A stretch of 64,000 nucleotides of DNA from Catonia carolina (Eukaryota; Arthropoda; Insecta; Hemiptera; Achilidae): NCBI GenBank assembly GCA_035578175.1, contig JAQMRL010000003.1, positions 84,517,969-84,581,968 on the forward strand, in the 5' to 3' direction. The notes beneath the pieces are model-generated. The model ran no database searches. It saw only the letters and a list, made by a program, of their open reading frames with translations, and was not told the DNA's origin. The stretch's first letter is position 1; each line of letters begins with the position of its first letter. Positions 49,052-60,420 of this stretch are shown piece after piece. The translations under genes were made by a program, and so were the position numbers.

Positions 49052-49899
49052 TTTTTTTGTCATCAGTCTCTCGACTGGTTTGATGCAGTTCTCCAACCTG
49101 TTCTATCTTGCGCAAGTCGTTTCGTATCTACATACCTGTAACACCCTACATCTTTTGTAATTTGCTTTATATACTCTAATCTTTGCCTCCCTCTACAATT
49201 TACTCCCTCAATATTACCCTCCATTATTGATAGCCCAATACCTGGATGTCTTAGGATATGCCCCACTAGCCTATCCCTTCTTTCGGTAAGATGCTTCCAT
49301 ATACCTCTTTTTTCATCCACTCGCCTAAGAACCTCTAAATTACTTATTTTGTCCACCCACCTAATCTTTAACATTTTCCTATAACACCACATTTCAAAAG
49401 CTTCTATCCTCTTCTTTTCTACAGCCCCTATCACCCACGTTTCACTTCTGTATAATGCTACACTCCAAACATAATGTTTTAAGAAATTTTTCCTAATCTG
49501 TAAATCAATGTTTGTAGTCAGTAAGCTGTTTTTCATTTCAAGGGCTTTCCTAGCTTGAGCAATTCTACTCTTGATATCACTCGTGCTTCTACCATACTTT
49601 GTTATTTTACTCCCTAGATAGCAGAATTCCCCAATTTCCTGTATGTTTCCGTTGCCTACTTTTAAATTTCCCATCTCTTCTAAACCACTCTTGCTGCTCC
49701 ACAACACTTTCGTTTTGTTCTTATTAATTTTCATGAAGTAATCCTTTCTCAAGATCTCATCCATTCCATTTAAGGCATCCTCTAGTTCTTTCTTTGTCTC
49801 GGCTAATACTACTATATCATCGGCGAATCTCAGCCTCGTTATTGTTTCTCCTTGAATTTTTAATCCTGCGTTAAATTTCTCCTTCACTTCATTAATATT
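49052..49899 (-). mobile_element. 5'-truncated RTE-like LINE with hairpin tail, copy 2
   Basis: Flanked by the perfect 12-bp duplication ATTGGTGAATAT (49040-49051 and 49900-49911). The minus-strand frame (274 codons, 49063-49887) begins in the reverse transcriptase palm with RLRFADDIVVLA, then INKNKTKVLWSS, FCYLGSKIT and VALYRSETWVIG, and ends DRTGWRTASNQSRD. The coding end overlaps a 3' hairpin CCAGTCGAGAGACTG followed by ATGAC and an A-run. The SINE-like repeats have a similar hairpin-ATGAC end. Endonuclease and the N-terminal reverse transcriptase are absent, so it cannot move itself. Confidence 0.85.
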
Positions 49900-49911
49900 A
49901 TTGGTGAATAT

Positions 49912-50202
49912 ACGAAACTATTATCAAACACATATATGACCCGAGCAAGACAACAATTTGAAGCACCATTCACACGTAAATGAAATGTTAATGTAGTAAT
50001 TTATAATATTTTTTTTTTGCAAAAGTAAACGATAACCTAATATAAACGATAAAATAGTTACGACTACAATGTAACTTAAATGTATGCCCGGAAAGTAAAA
50101 GTTACGTCAGACGCGTTGCAACGATAATACAGAACTGGTTGAAAAAAAAACGGAGAACATGCTTACTGAAATTTTCGGAAATGGTTCTTGAAAATAAAAA
50201 CA
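49912..50202. other. AT-rich spacer, copy 2
   Basis: Counterpart of 16716-17018. Nothing recognised. Confidence 0.35.
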
Positions 50203-50979
50203 TCTGGTGTGAAACACTCACACAACTTTCTTTTGCCAATGCAAATAATTAGACTAACAATAAACCTAATATTAGTAATAAAACATTAGAAATAAACAAA
50301 AAACTAACCTCAAAAACATAACCTTATTTTAATCATGAGTGAGAGACGCAAAATGAAAATCAACCTCAGTTTGGCCTAAAAATACGGAAAATCAATCTTT
50401 CACGCTCAACTAGGCTCTTTGGAGAAAAATGCTATAAATAAAAGTTGTAGATCTTTTAGTTTCCTATAAATTTTATTATATACACTTTTGTCGTAAAATG
50501 CATTCTAAGGCCGAAATCTTTAAAAAATCGATTTTTCACACGTTTTCGTGAGAAAAAATAAAAAAATCGCTAATTACCGCTAAACTAAGCGTTATACAAA
50601 AAAATGTTTGAAATAAAAGTTGTAGAATTTTACATTCTCTACAACTTTTATTATCGTTTTGCGCTAAAATGCATATTAAAGCCGCAATTTAAAAAAGAAA
50701 ATGTTTTTACGTAAAAACAGCCTCACGCAGAATTTCAGCAAACATGGCGCCTACCCTATCTTGTAGAGCATAAAAAATGTAGTGAACCAGGCGATTTTTA
50801 AAAAAACGTAGGACCAGTTTTTGAGAAAATCGCAAAAATTGAAAAATTATACGAATAAACTACTACTTCCGGTTGACCGATTTTGATGAAAATGTTCGTA
50901 TCGGGTCCGGTAGTGGTATGTAACTTAAGTTTCAAGTTTCAAGTTCGTACGATTTTCCGTTCTTCAGATATTCTGTTCA

Positions 50980-51012
<33 letters not shown>

Positions 51013-51175
51013 ACACACACACACACACACAGACCAATCGCTAAAAACATGTTTTTTTGGGTTCAGGGGGTCTGAAAACGTATAGATCCGGTGAAAACTC
51101 GATTTCGAAAAATCGACATGGTAATAATATATTCCTTCCTAACTTATATATTCATATAGGCAAGAGAAAGTAAAA
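50203..51175 (+). mobile_element. Helentron-like element K, copy 2 of C
   Basis: Full length. From about 50376 to 50680 it differs from its counterpart C far more than the flanks do. K therefore probably keeps the pre-conversion sequence. The microsatellite is (CA)n(CG)n(CA)n. Confidence 0.8.
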
Positions 51176-51523
51176 AACAATATTTTACTTTTATGACAAA
51201 ACCGTTGTCAAAACATAAATTGTTCGTGACAGAACAGATAAACAATAAGGGTATAATTTTATACGTGTACTAAAATATAATACTATTACGTACGCCTTTC
51301 ATGCGCTTATAGATGCGTATGGTTGTAAATCCTTGGAACTCTTATACGGTTCGTCCAATTTAAATAATTCTTCACTAAAAATTAATTAAAAATTTTCTCT
51401 TTATTTCATTCCCTTACAGTGTACAGTTCATCAGAAGAGCTGTGTACACAGATATGTAGTTTCTCGCAGGATGACTTGTTTATGTCGTGTTACGCGATTT
51501 TGCGAAATTTATTTATGAAAATA

Positions 51524-52271
51524 CAGTAGACTCTCAGAAATCCGGACTAATGTGGCGGACGGCCGGTCCGGATTTCGAAAAATCCGGATTTCCCGGAGAT
51601 TGGCAATTTCGTCTTTATGGCGAATAATTATGACAATAAGCATTAACGTTTATCTGCTAATATAAGAGTGAGCTTCTGAAAAAACTTTAAAACACTGTAG
51701 GCCAAATAAATTACAGTAGGCTACTGGTAGCCTACTGTAATTATTCAATATACGAAGCACAAACATTGACTAAACTTAACGCTACTGTACCGTAATAAGA
51801 TTCGATTGCACTCTTTGTAAGATTTGCAAGTTACGGATTTCAAACATGTAACAATGAATGTCATATGTCTCAATTATAGAGTAATTACTCGATCAACTAA
51901 ATAAAATCTAAATGTACTGTAGTACGGTACTGTGCTTAGTAAAGTACGGTTCTGGGATTAAATAAAATGCCTCGTAAAATCATAAACATAGATTTTACTG
52001 AAACACAGAGCTCCCGACGACGCAAACTACTGTGGGCCCTAAATGACAAAAAATGTCATTTATATACATTTTATATACGAAATTATTACTAAAAAGTACA
52101 TACACACAAATTATAGTGCTAATCGTATGATCGTTCATCGGGCCAATCCCATGAACACGTTTTACTGGTTTAAAAGTTGTAAATTTTCAGAAAATAAAGT
52201 AAAAATAAAAATCATCGTCCGGACTATGCGGAGTCCGGACTAGCGCGATCCGAATTTTTGAGAGTCTACTG
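51524..52271. mobile_element. pogo-like MITE, copy 2
   Basis: Counterpart of 18339-19086, with the same TA-flanked inverted ends and only scattered substitutions. Confidence 0.8.
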
Positions 52272-52567
52272 TACTTTGTAACTTAAAAAATATTGATTTT
52301 CTATTAAATTTTATTGCATCATAGTTTTTCATAATTATTACAGAACTAGCTTGCCAAATTTGATGCAAGTCCATGAATTAGTTGTTGAACAATGACAATG
52401 TATTTAAAAAATTCAGGTTTTTCTTCAAAAACAAAACTTTTAATAAATTATAAATTATCTCAAAAAGCGTGTATTTCTCGAAATAATTTTATAGAACAAA
52501 AAAACTGCAAAATATCTTTTTTATATAAAAATACGTCATTTCCGACAAGTTTCAGTTACTTAAAACA

Positions 52568-55275
52568 TCTGGTGTGAAACACACACAACTTTCTCTTGCC
52601 AATGCAAATAATTAACAGTAATCCTAAAATTAGTAATAAACCATTAAAAATAAATAAAAAAACTAACCTCAACAAACATAAACTAATTTTAATCATGAGT
52701 GAAAGACGCAAAATGAAAATCGAACTAAGTTTAGCTTTAAAATACGGAAAATCGCACTTTCACGCTAAACTAGGCTCCGTAGAGAAAAATGCTTTAAATA
52801 AAAGTTGTAGATCTTTTAATTTTCTATAAATTTGAATAAATAAACTTTCGTCGTAAAATGCATACAAAGGCCAAAATCTTAAAAAAATCGATTTTTCACA
52901 CGTTCTCGTAAGAAAAAACAGAAAATCGCTAATTACCGCAGAACTAAGCGTTATACAAAAAAATGTTTGAAATAAAAGTTGTAGGATTTTAAATTCTGTA
53001 CATTTTTTATTATATAAATTTTTGCGCTAAAATGCATATTAAAGCCGTAATCTTAAAAAAAACAATTGTTTTACGTGAAAACAGCCTTACCAAGAATTTC
53101 AGCAAACATGGCGCCTACTTTATCTTGTAGAGAATAAAAAATTAAGTAAACCAGGCGATTTTTAAAAAAATCGTACGACCAGTTTTTGAGAAAATCGTAA
53201 AAAAGTGAAAAATGACACGAATAAACTACTGCTTCCGGTTGACCGATTTTGATGAAAATGTTCGTGTCGGGTCCAGTAGTGGTATGTAACTTAAGTTTTG
53301 TAACATCTGGTTGCCAGATTGTTACTTTTATTTCTGTTTGATCTGCATTGTTTATTGTTGTCGTTTGTCATATCTGTATTTACCGATAATTGCTTTTGTT
53401 GCCGTTAGCTGGCGCGCCCTGTGGTTTTTCTCTGGTACTATTTCTGTCCCTCGCGCTGGCTGCGACGTGATGCCTGCCTGTGTGTTTTTCGGCGTAGTTC
53501 TATCTAGCCACGTTTACTGTTGTAATGTAATTTCTTTACGTTAAACTTTTGTTTGTTTTAATACTTTTTAGCAAAGTATTTTTCTTCTGCCCATTGAAAT
53601 GGTAAGCAAAATTTACTTTATTAGCATCCCAGGAACTGAGAACATTATTGCGAGCTGTTTTATTTTATTTGCTGAAGCTAAACTATGCTTAGCTTTAAGC
53701 CTATTTCAAACTATTAGCTACTGTTGTATCAAACTAAAATCTATTGTAACTGCACTGCTTTTGTAAAGTTATTATTTTTCTGTATAAGAAATTTATTTTC
53801 TAAAGATTAGTTAATGGCATTTGCGCCAAGTTGTTTTAAGGTTAATTATTTTTATATACTCGTAATTCTGTACTTATTTCCTTCTATTACTTAACCTTAT
53901 CTTTTACCTTAATGGTATTGTGAGAAATTGCTGTTGTTAAATTCGCTTTTAAATTATTGACACTCGTACGATCTTTTGTACAGGGCTCGAGTGTGGGGCT
54001 CATGTGTGATACTCGAGTGTGGGGCTCTTGTGTGATACTCGAGTGTATGATTTGGAGTATCGTTTGGATGTAACCTGTTCCGATTGATGCAAAACTGCAA
54101 GTTGGGTATTCGATTCCCGAAATAAATGTTTATCAGCTTCTTGAGAAGTACATCTTGGTGGGTTTTTCCTGCTGAATTAAAAATGTTCGAAACCTTCGAG
54201 GCATATGTATCTATCCGCTCTCGAAAACAAGTGTACTAGGAGCCGTGAGTGTTTTACGAAATCTGTGTTTTTTAAGAGGTATGTGTCAATTATATTTTAT
54301 TTTTGTGAAACCACCAGCTTTAATCAACTATGTATCGGCGTAACCGAATTTTTACATCTTGCTTGGAAGACTCTATCTCCGAATCCTTATTTAATTCAGA
54401 ACTGATCCAACAGGAAAATCTTGGTTAAGATGTTACCCAAAGTATATGAATTTTCTTGCTTTTTCGTCATCTGTAATTGTAACTGCTATATTAAAATTAA
54501 TATATTTTTTTGGAAAAACCCAATGTAACTTGAAAACTAAAATCTTATACTCAAATTAAAACAGCAATCCAAGTTCTTTTGTTTTCTGCAAATTTTGAAT
54601 AATTCTTTAAATCACTTTTCTGTTAAACTTACAGTAAATATGAAAGTAACAAGGAACTTTAATCATTTAATTAATATTAATGTGATATTATTGAAAACCT
54701 AATTTATTAGTTATATAAATAAAAAAAATAGTAAAACCATTTATAAAATACATACATAATGTTGGCCAACAAAACTATAGTTTTTAGTATAAAAGCATTA
54801 TTTTTTTGAATTATCTATTGCCATTCATCTTTTGATCTTTCGGTCTACACCGATTTAATATATTGTTACTTAAGCATTTAATGGTTAATGTATTATATGC
54901 CAGTCTTATTAGATATAAATTAAATTTTTTTATAACCTATTTTGTGAATGATTTATTTGGCTCATGCAACGTTTCCTCTGTTTGTTCAGCGCTTTCCAAA
55001 AAATTTTGTTTACACCCTTACCGACCTGTCGCTTATTTTTTTTTGGGCCGTGGGTATTCACGGTGGCGACAAGGGTGTAGTTACAGTTTCAAGTTCGTAC
55101 AATGTTTCGTTCTTGAGATAATTTGTACACACACACAGACCAATTGCTAAAAACATGGTTTTTGGGTTCAGGGGGTCAGAAAACGTGTAGATCCGATGAA
55201 AACTCGATTTCGAAAAATCGACATGAAAACAATACTTTCCTTCCTATATATTCATATAAGCAAGAGAAAGTAAAA
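52568..55275 (+). mobile_element. Helentron-like element L, copy 2 of D, split by an LTR-like insertion
   Basis: Counterpart of 19383-20290. The internal frame at 52695-52826 (MSERRKMKIELSLALKYGK to RSFNFL) is open. Interrupted at 53299-55085. Confidence 0.8.
53299..55085. mobile_element. Solo-LTR-like insertion 2 (1,787 bp), copy 2 only
   Basis: It starts TGTAACATCTGG and ends GTGTAGTTACA, with a 4-bp duplication GTTT (53295-53298 and 55086-55089). The empty site is intact in copy 1 near 20105. The first 27 nt fold as TCTGG/CCAGA plus GTAACA/TGTTAC. The last ~70 nt fold as ACACCCTT/AAGGGTGT plus TGTCGC/GCGACA. A ~27-bp unit containing ACTCGAGTGTGGGGCTC repeats about 2.5 times at 53985-54050. 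No gag or pol frames. Confidence 0.65.
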
Positions 55276-55430
55276 AAATTGATAGTTTTTTAAAATGGTT
55301 TTACAATCCGCATATTGCTCCCCTCTGCGGGGGCCAATCAAGTTATAGATAGACAGTACACCATGCAATACATGGATTAGAAGAATTATTTGCATTTTGT
55401 AATGGTTATTATCAAATTTATATTAAAAAA

Positions 55431-56387
55431 TCTGGTGTGAAACACACACACAGCTTTCTCTTGCCAGTGAAAATAATTAACAATAAACCTAACATTAGTA
55501 ATAAAACATAAGAAATAAACAAAAAACTAACCTCAATAAACATAACCTATTTTTAATCATGAGTGAAAGACGCAAAATGAAAATCAACCTCAGTTTGGCT
55601 TAGAAATACGGAAAATCACTCTTTCTCTCTAAACTAGTCTCTGTAGAGAAAAATGCTCTAAATAAAAGTTGTAGATCTTTTAATTTTCTATAAATTTAAT
55701 TATATACACTTTTGTCGTAAAATGCATACCAAGGCCGAAATCTTAGAAAAGTCAATTTTTCACACAGAAAAAAAAACAGAAAATCGCAAATTACCGCTAA
55801 ACTAAGCGTTATACAAAAAAATGTTAGAAATAAAAGTTGTAGGATTTTAAATTCCCTACATTATTTATTAAATAAAGTTTTGCGCTAAAATGCATATTAA
55901 AGCCGTAATCTTAAAAAACAACGTTTTTACGAGAAAACACCCTCACCAAGAATTTCAGCACATATGATGCCTACCCTATCTTGTAGAGAATAAAAAATTT
56001 AGTAAATCAGGCGATTTTAAAAAAATTTGTAGGACCATTTTTTGAAAATCACAAAAAAGTGAAAAATTACACGAATAAACTACTACTTCCGGTTGACCGA
56101 TTTTGATGAAAATGTTCGTGTCGGGTCCGATAAAGGTATGTAACTTAAGTTTCAAGTTCGTACGATGTTCCGTTCTTGAGATATTTTGTACACACACACA
56201 CACACGCACGCACACGCACACGCGCACACACACACACACACACACAGACCAATCGCTAAAAACATGTTTTTTTTGGGTTCAGGGGGTCTGAAAACGTACA
56301 GATCCGGTGAAAACTCGATTTCGAAAAATCGACATGAAAACAATACTTTTCTTCCTATATATTTATATAGGCAAGAGAAAGTAAAAA
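55431..56387 (+). mobile_element. Helentron-like element M, copy 2 of E
   Basis: Full length apart from a ~13-bp loss near 55766. The microsatellite (56190-56246) is CA/CG mixed and shorter than in E. Confidence 0.8.
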
Positions 56388-56997
56388 TAATAATAATTAG
56401 TATTTAAATTTTCTTTTAAGGCTTATATTACATAAATAAAATAGTAATTAATGACTCACACAAAACATGGAAACGACTAAAACCGCTACTAAAATAATGT
56501 TGAAAATACTAAACATTTTCATATTTGAAAAAGAAAATAATTTCTTAACACCACCAAAATTATTCAATTTAATTCGTGATTACATGTAATTCTGGAGTGT
56601 ACTTATACTGATCTAAGTATACATGTATCATAGATTTCATGAAATAATTCCTTTTATCTTGAATTTATGTGTTAATTACAAAGAACTGTGTGTAAAAGTG
56701 GTAACCACAATGAATTTGTACATTAACTGACTCGTATTATAAAGACTACCAGTAAGTAAAGTTGCTACGTAAATCATAGCATTAATATATCTATATATAT
56801 ATATAGATATATATATATCTATATATATCTATATATAGCATTAATATATATATATATATTATATATAGTATTAATAAATTTGAATATATTAAAATTATTT
56901 ATTCATGAAAAAATAAGTAGAAGAAAAAAATAATCTCTCTTCATTTGCATTGATATAGCATATTCACAGCTAAACATCCATTTTAGTACTGCTTATA
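56388..56997. other. AT-rich spacer with TA-repeat expansion, copy 2
   Basis: Counterpart of 21449-21971. About 70-85 bp of TATATA/TATAGA repeat lies at about 56790-56870, where copy 1 has a short, unexpanded AT stretch near 21846. Confidence 0.5.
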
Positions 56998-57005
56998 GTA
57001 TAGAG

Positions 57006-57675
57006 CAGGGGTTCTCAACCTTTCAGGCTCTGTGCCTCCCTTAGTAGACAGACTTTTCGTCACGCCTCCCCTGTACTATTACCGCTTTATATGGTCAACA
57101 CAAGTACTTAGAATTTCAATTTGTAACTATAGCGAGTTTAGGGGCGGGATAAAGGTTAGACTTTCGGGTAATACAATTAAATATTTGATAACTTTTTACA
57201 AAATGTTTAATACTACCTTCAATACATTTTTGAACATACAGTCAAAATGACAGAACCAAAAAACTTAAAATATAATTGTTTACGAAATCATCAAACTCTA
57301 ACATTGAGTGTTGTATAGTACATTTGTTTTAGGAAGAATCTTGTAAGGGGAGGGCGAGTAGGTAGAGTAGGGATAGTTTCAAGGGGCAAGTGTTGTCTCC
57401 TTCTCATTTAATGATCATTCCCTCTCTTTCTAACTGTATACTACTGTTACAACTACGAGGTGCTTCCCCCACCACTAAACAGAACAGCTCAGCGGCACAG
57501 AGCGTTGGAGGGAGAGCTTCTAGCTAGAACAAATGACCTATACAATAAAATAATGGTGTTTGAAATATAAAGGCAGGAACTAACCTGGGTTAATCATAGC
57601 TTTTTTTTCTATTCTAATACGATGACGCCTCCCTTGAAAATCTTCTACGCCCCCCCCCCAGGTTGAGAATCCCTG
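57006..57675. mobile_element. hAT-type MITE, copy 2
   Basis: Counterpart of 21980-22661, with the same 8-bp duplication GTATAGAG (56998-57005 and 57676-57683). The GC palindrome in the right arm has collapsed to a C-run. Confidence 0.85.
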
Positions 57676-57880
57676 GTATAGAGTATAGCAAAAACAAGTA
57701 GTAAAAATTTGGTGTCATCGCAAAGAACAAGCGAAAATGTAGCCTCTGATATTGGCCGCTCGTGCGTTCAAAAATAGGCGAAAAGTTTCAAAAAACGAGA
57801 AAAAATGAAATACTAAGTATCTGCAAGACTCCCGAGAGTCAAACAATGCATACACATTATACGAAAAGGGACCAAAAAAA

Positions 57881-58680
57881 TCAGGTGTGAAACACTCACA
57901 CAACTTTCTCTTGCCAATGCAAATAATTAACAATAAACCTAACATTATTAATAAAACATTAGAAATAAACAATAAACTAACCTCAAAAAAACATAACCTT
58001 ATTTTAATCATGAGTGAAAGACGTAAAATGAAAATCGACCTCAGTTTGGCTTACAAATAAGGAAAATCACTCTTTCACGCTAAACTAGGCTCTGTAGAGA
58101 AAAATTTTCTAAATAAAAGTCGTAGATCTCTTAATTTTCTATAAATTCAATTATATACACTTTTGTCATAAAATGCATACTAAGGCCGAAATCTTAAAAA
58201 AATCGATTTTTTACAAGTTTTCGTGAGAAAAAATAAAAAAATCGCTAATTACCGCTAAACTAAGCGTTACATAAAAAAATGTTTGAAATAAAAGTTGTAG
58301 GATTTTAAATTCTCTACATTTTTTATTATATAAATTTTTGCGCTAAAATACATATTAAAGCCGTAATCTTAAAAAACCACTTTTTTGCGTAAAAACAGCC
58401 TCACCAAGAATTTCAGCAAACGTGGCGCCTACCCTATTTTGTAGAGAATAAAAAATTGAGTAAACCAGGCGATTTAAAAAAAAAATCGTAGGACCAGTTT
58501 TTGAGAAAATCGCAAAAAAGTGAAAAATTACACGAATAAACTACTGCTTCCAGTTGACTGATTTTGATGAAAATGTTCGTGTCGGGTCCGGTAGTGGTAT
58601 GTAACTTAAGTTTCAAGTTTCAAGTTTGTACGTTGTTCCGTTCGTGAGATATTATGTTCACACACACCCACACCCACACC

Positions 58681-58712
<32 letters not shown>

Positions 58713-58852
58713 GACCAATCGCTAAAAACATGTTTTTTTGGGTTCAGGGGGTCTGAAAACGTGTAGACCCGATGAAAACTCGATTTTGAAAAATCGATAT
58801 GAAAACAATACTTTCCTTCCTATATATTCATATAGGCAAGAGAAAGTAAAAA
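57881..58852 (+). mobile_element. Helentron-like element N, copy 2 of F
   Basis: Full length, with the 5' end altered to TCAGGTGTGA. The microsatellite has CACACC and a short CG block. Confidence 0.8.
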
Positions 58853-58853
58853 C

Positions 58854-59336
58854 CGGATTTTCTTTTACAAAATTCCTTCGGTCACCTTCTAAGTACTTCC
58901 ATTAGATCCGATGCACTAGTCAAGTCTTTTTTCCCACAATTTGAAGCACCTCTATAACTCTTCAACTTTGATATTGTTCAGAGCCTTTTGAGAAGCTGTT
59001 TTACTGCCTCCACATCATCAAAACGCTTCCTTTTAAATTTTTCTTCATTCTCTGGAATAGAAAAAAGTCGCATGGGGCTAGTTCGAGCGAATAAGGAGTT
59101 AGGGAACGACAGACCACTCCTGAGAAGCCAAATAGCGGTTCACTCGCTGGGCCGTGTGTGCGGGGGCGTTGTCGTGATGAAAGAATCAATCACCTGATCG
59201 CCAAAAGTTCCAGGCGTTTCCTCCGCACATCCTCTCGCAAACGTCTTAAAACTTCCAAATAAAAGTGCTGTTTAACAGTATGGTTAGAGGGACTAATTCC
59301 CGATGCAAAATTCCACGAACAGGAAACATAGACAAT
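58854..59336 (-). pseudogene. mariner transposase fragment, copy 2
   Basis: Counterpart of 23834-24345, with the same frameshift. The block reads PYSLELAPCDFFLFQRMKK on the minus strand. Inactive. Confidence 0.65.
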
Positions 59337-59371
59337 GTATACAGTATTCCAAAATTACGCTATTTTAATTA

Positions 59372-60394
59372 CAGTAAATCCTGAATATGGTGCATTGTAC
59401 AGACAGACTATGGTTCTATTGTTCTGCGGTCGACCAAAGATTCATCGATTTAAAGAAATTCATTGGTTTGTTCTAAGCTGTTACTCCTATACAAAAGCAA
59501 CCCGAATACTTTGGGTCTTTTCCGTTTTCTGTATGCCAGTATCAAATCCGAATTTCCTGAAGGGTTACACAATTCTCCCACTCCTGCATCTAGCACGCCA
59601 ATCTGACTGGTAATATTCCTGCGTAATGTAAACTCCACTTCGATTTACAGTTAGTTACTACACAGTCTACTTTGAATTTTGTAGAGTTAATTAATAATAT
59701 TCGGACGGAGGATGATGCTGCAGAGTTCCTTCAGGAAAGGGGGTTACTGCATATTCCCAGAAGATGTGACAACTAAAAAAGTATGTTTGAAACACTCACA
59801 CGACTTATGTGCCCAATGAAATAATTAAAAAATATAACGTAATAGTAATGTAATAATAATTAAGTAAATAATTAGAATAAGTTATAAGTAACCTGTAAAT
59901 AAAATACATATAAAATAATAAAATAATCTAAATAAGAAATACAACAACAGAACGTGTAACACAGTACTATTTATACTGACTGGGAAAGACGTGTGTACGC
60001 GTGCGTGTGTCTGTCTCAGTATGAGTATTCAGTAAGGCAGTAAGTGAACAAGTGTACAATCCTTCAGGGAATTTGGATTTGATAGTGGCATACAGAAAAC
60101 GGAGAGACTGTACCCTTTTATAATCAAACATTTCCTCTTATAATAAAAGAAGGAGTACTGAACTATAGTACAGTAGCTACAATATTTAAATACAATATTT
60201 TGCTGAAAGACCAAAAACGCTATTTTGAGAACTATGTATATATTTTTGTCAAAAAAACTAAACAAATAGTTTGACTTAGAGAAATGGTGGAATTCGAGTT
60301 ATAGACGGATTTTACATGGTAAATGCACGAAAGGTTGAAGGGAACTAATATTTAATTTGAAATATAGAATATTCGAGTTATCGAAGTTCGACTG
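59372..60394. mobile_element. pogo-like fold-back element, copy 2
   Basis: Right end as in 24353-24934. Copy 2 also keeps a left arm (59372 to about 59640) that is an inverted, diverged copy of the right arm. CCGTTTTCTGTATGCC at 59521 mirrors GGCATACAGAAAACGG near 60090. A short Helentron-like 5' fragment (GTTTGAAACACTCACACGAC, about 59787) lies between the arms. No transposase recognised. Confidence 0.45.
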
Positions 60395-60420
60395 TAGTAT
60401 TTTTGAAGGAACGAAAATGA

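Noticed and set aside
53311..53544. 77-codon frame inside LTR-like insertion 2, with many Cys and Leu
   Set aside because: Starts within the terminal hairpin region, has no gag or pol motif, and insertion 1 shows no equivalent frame.
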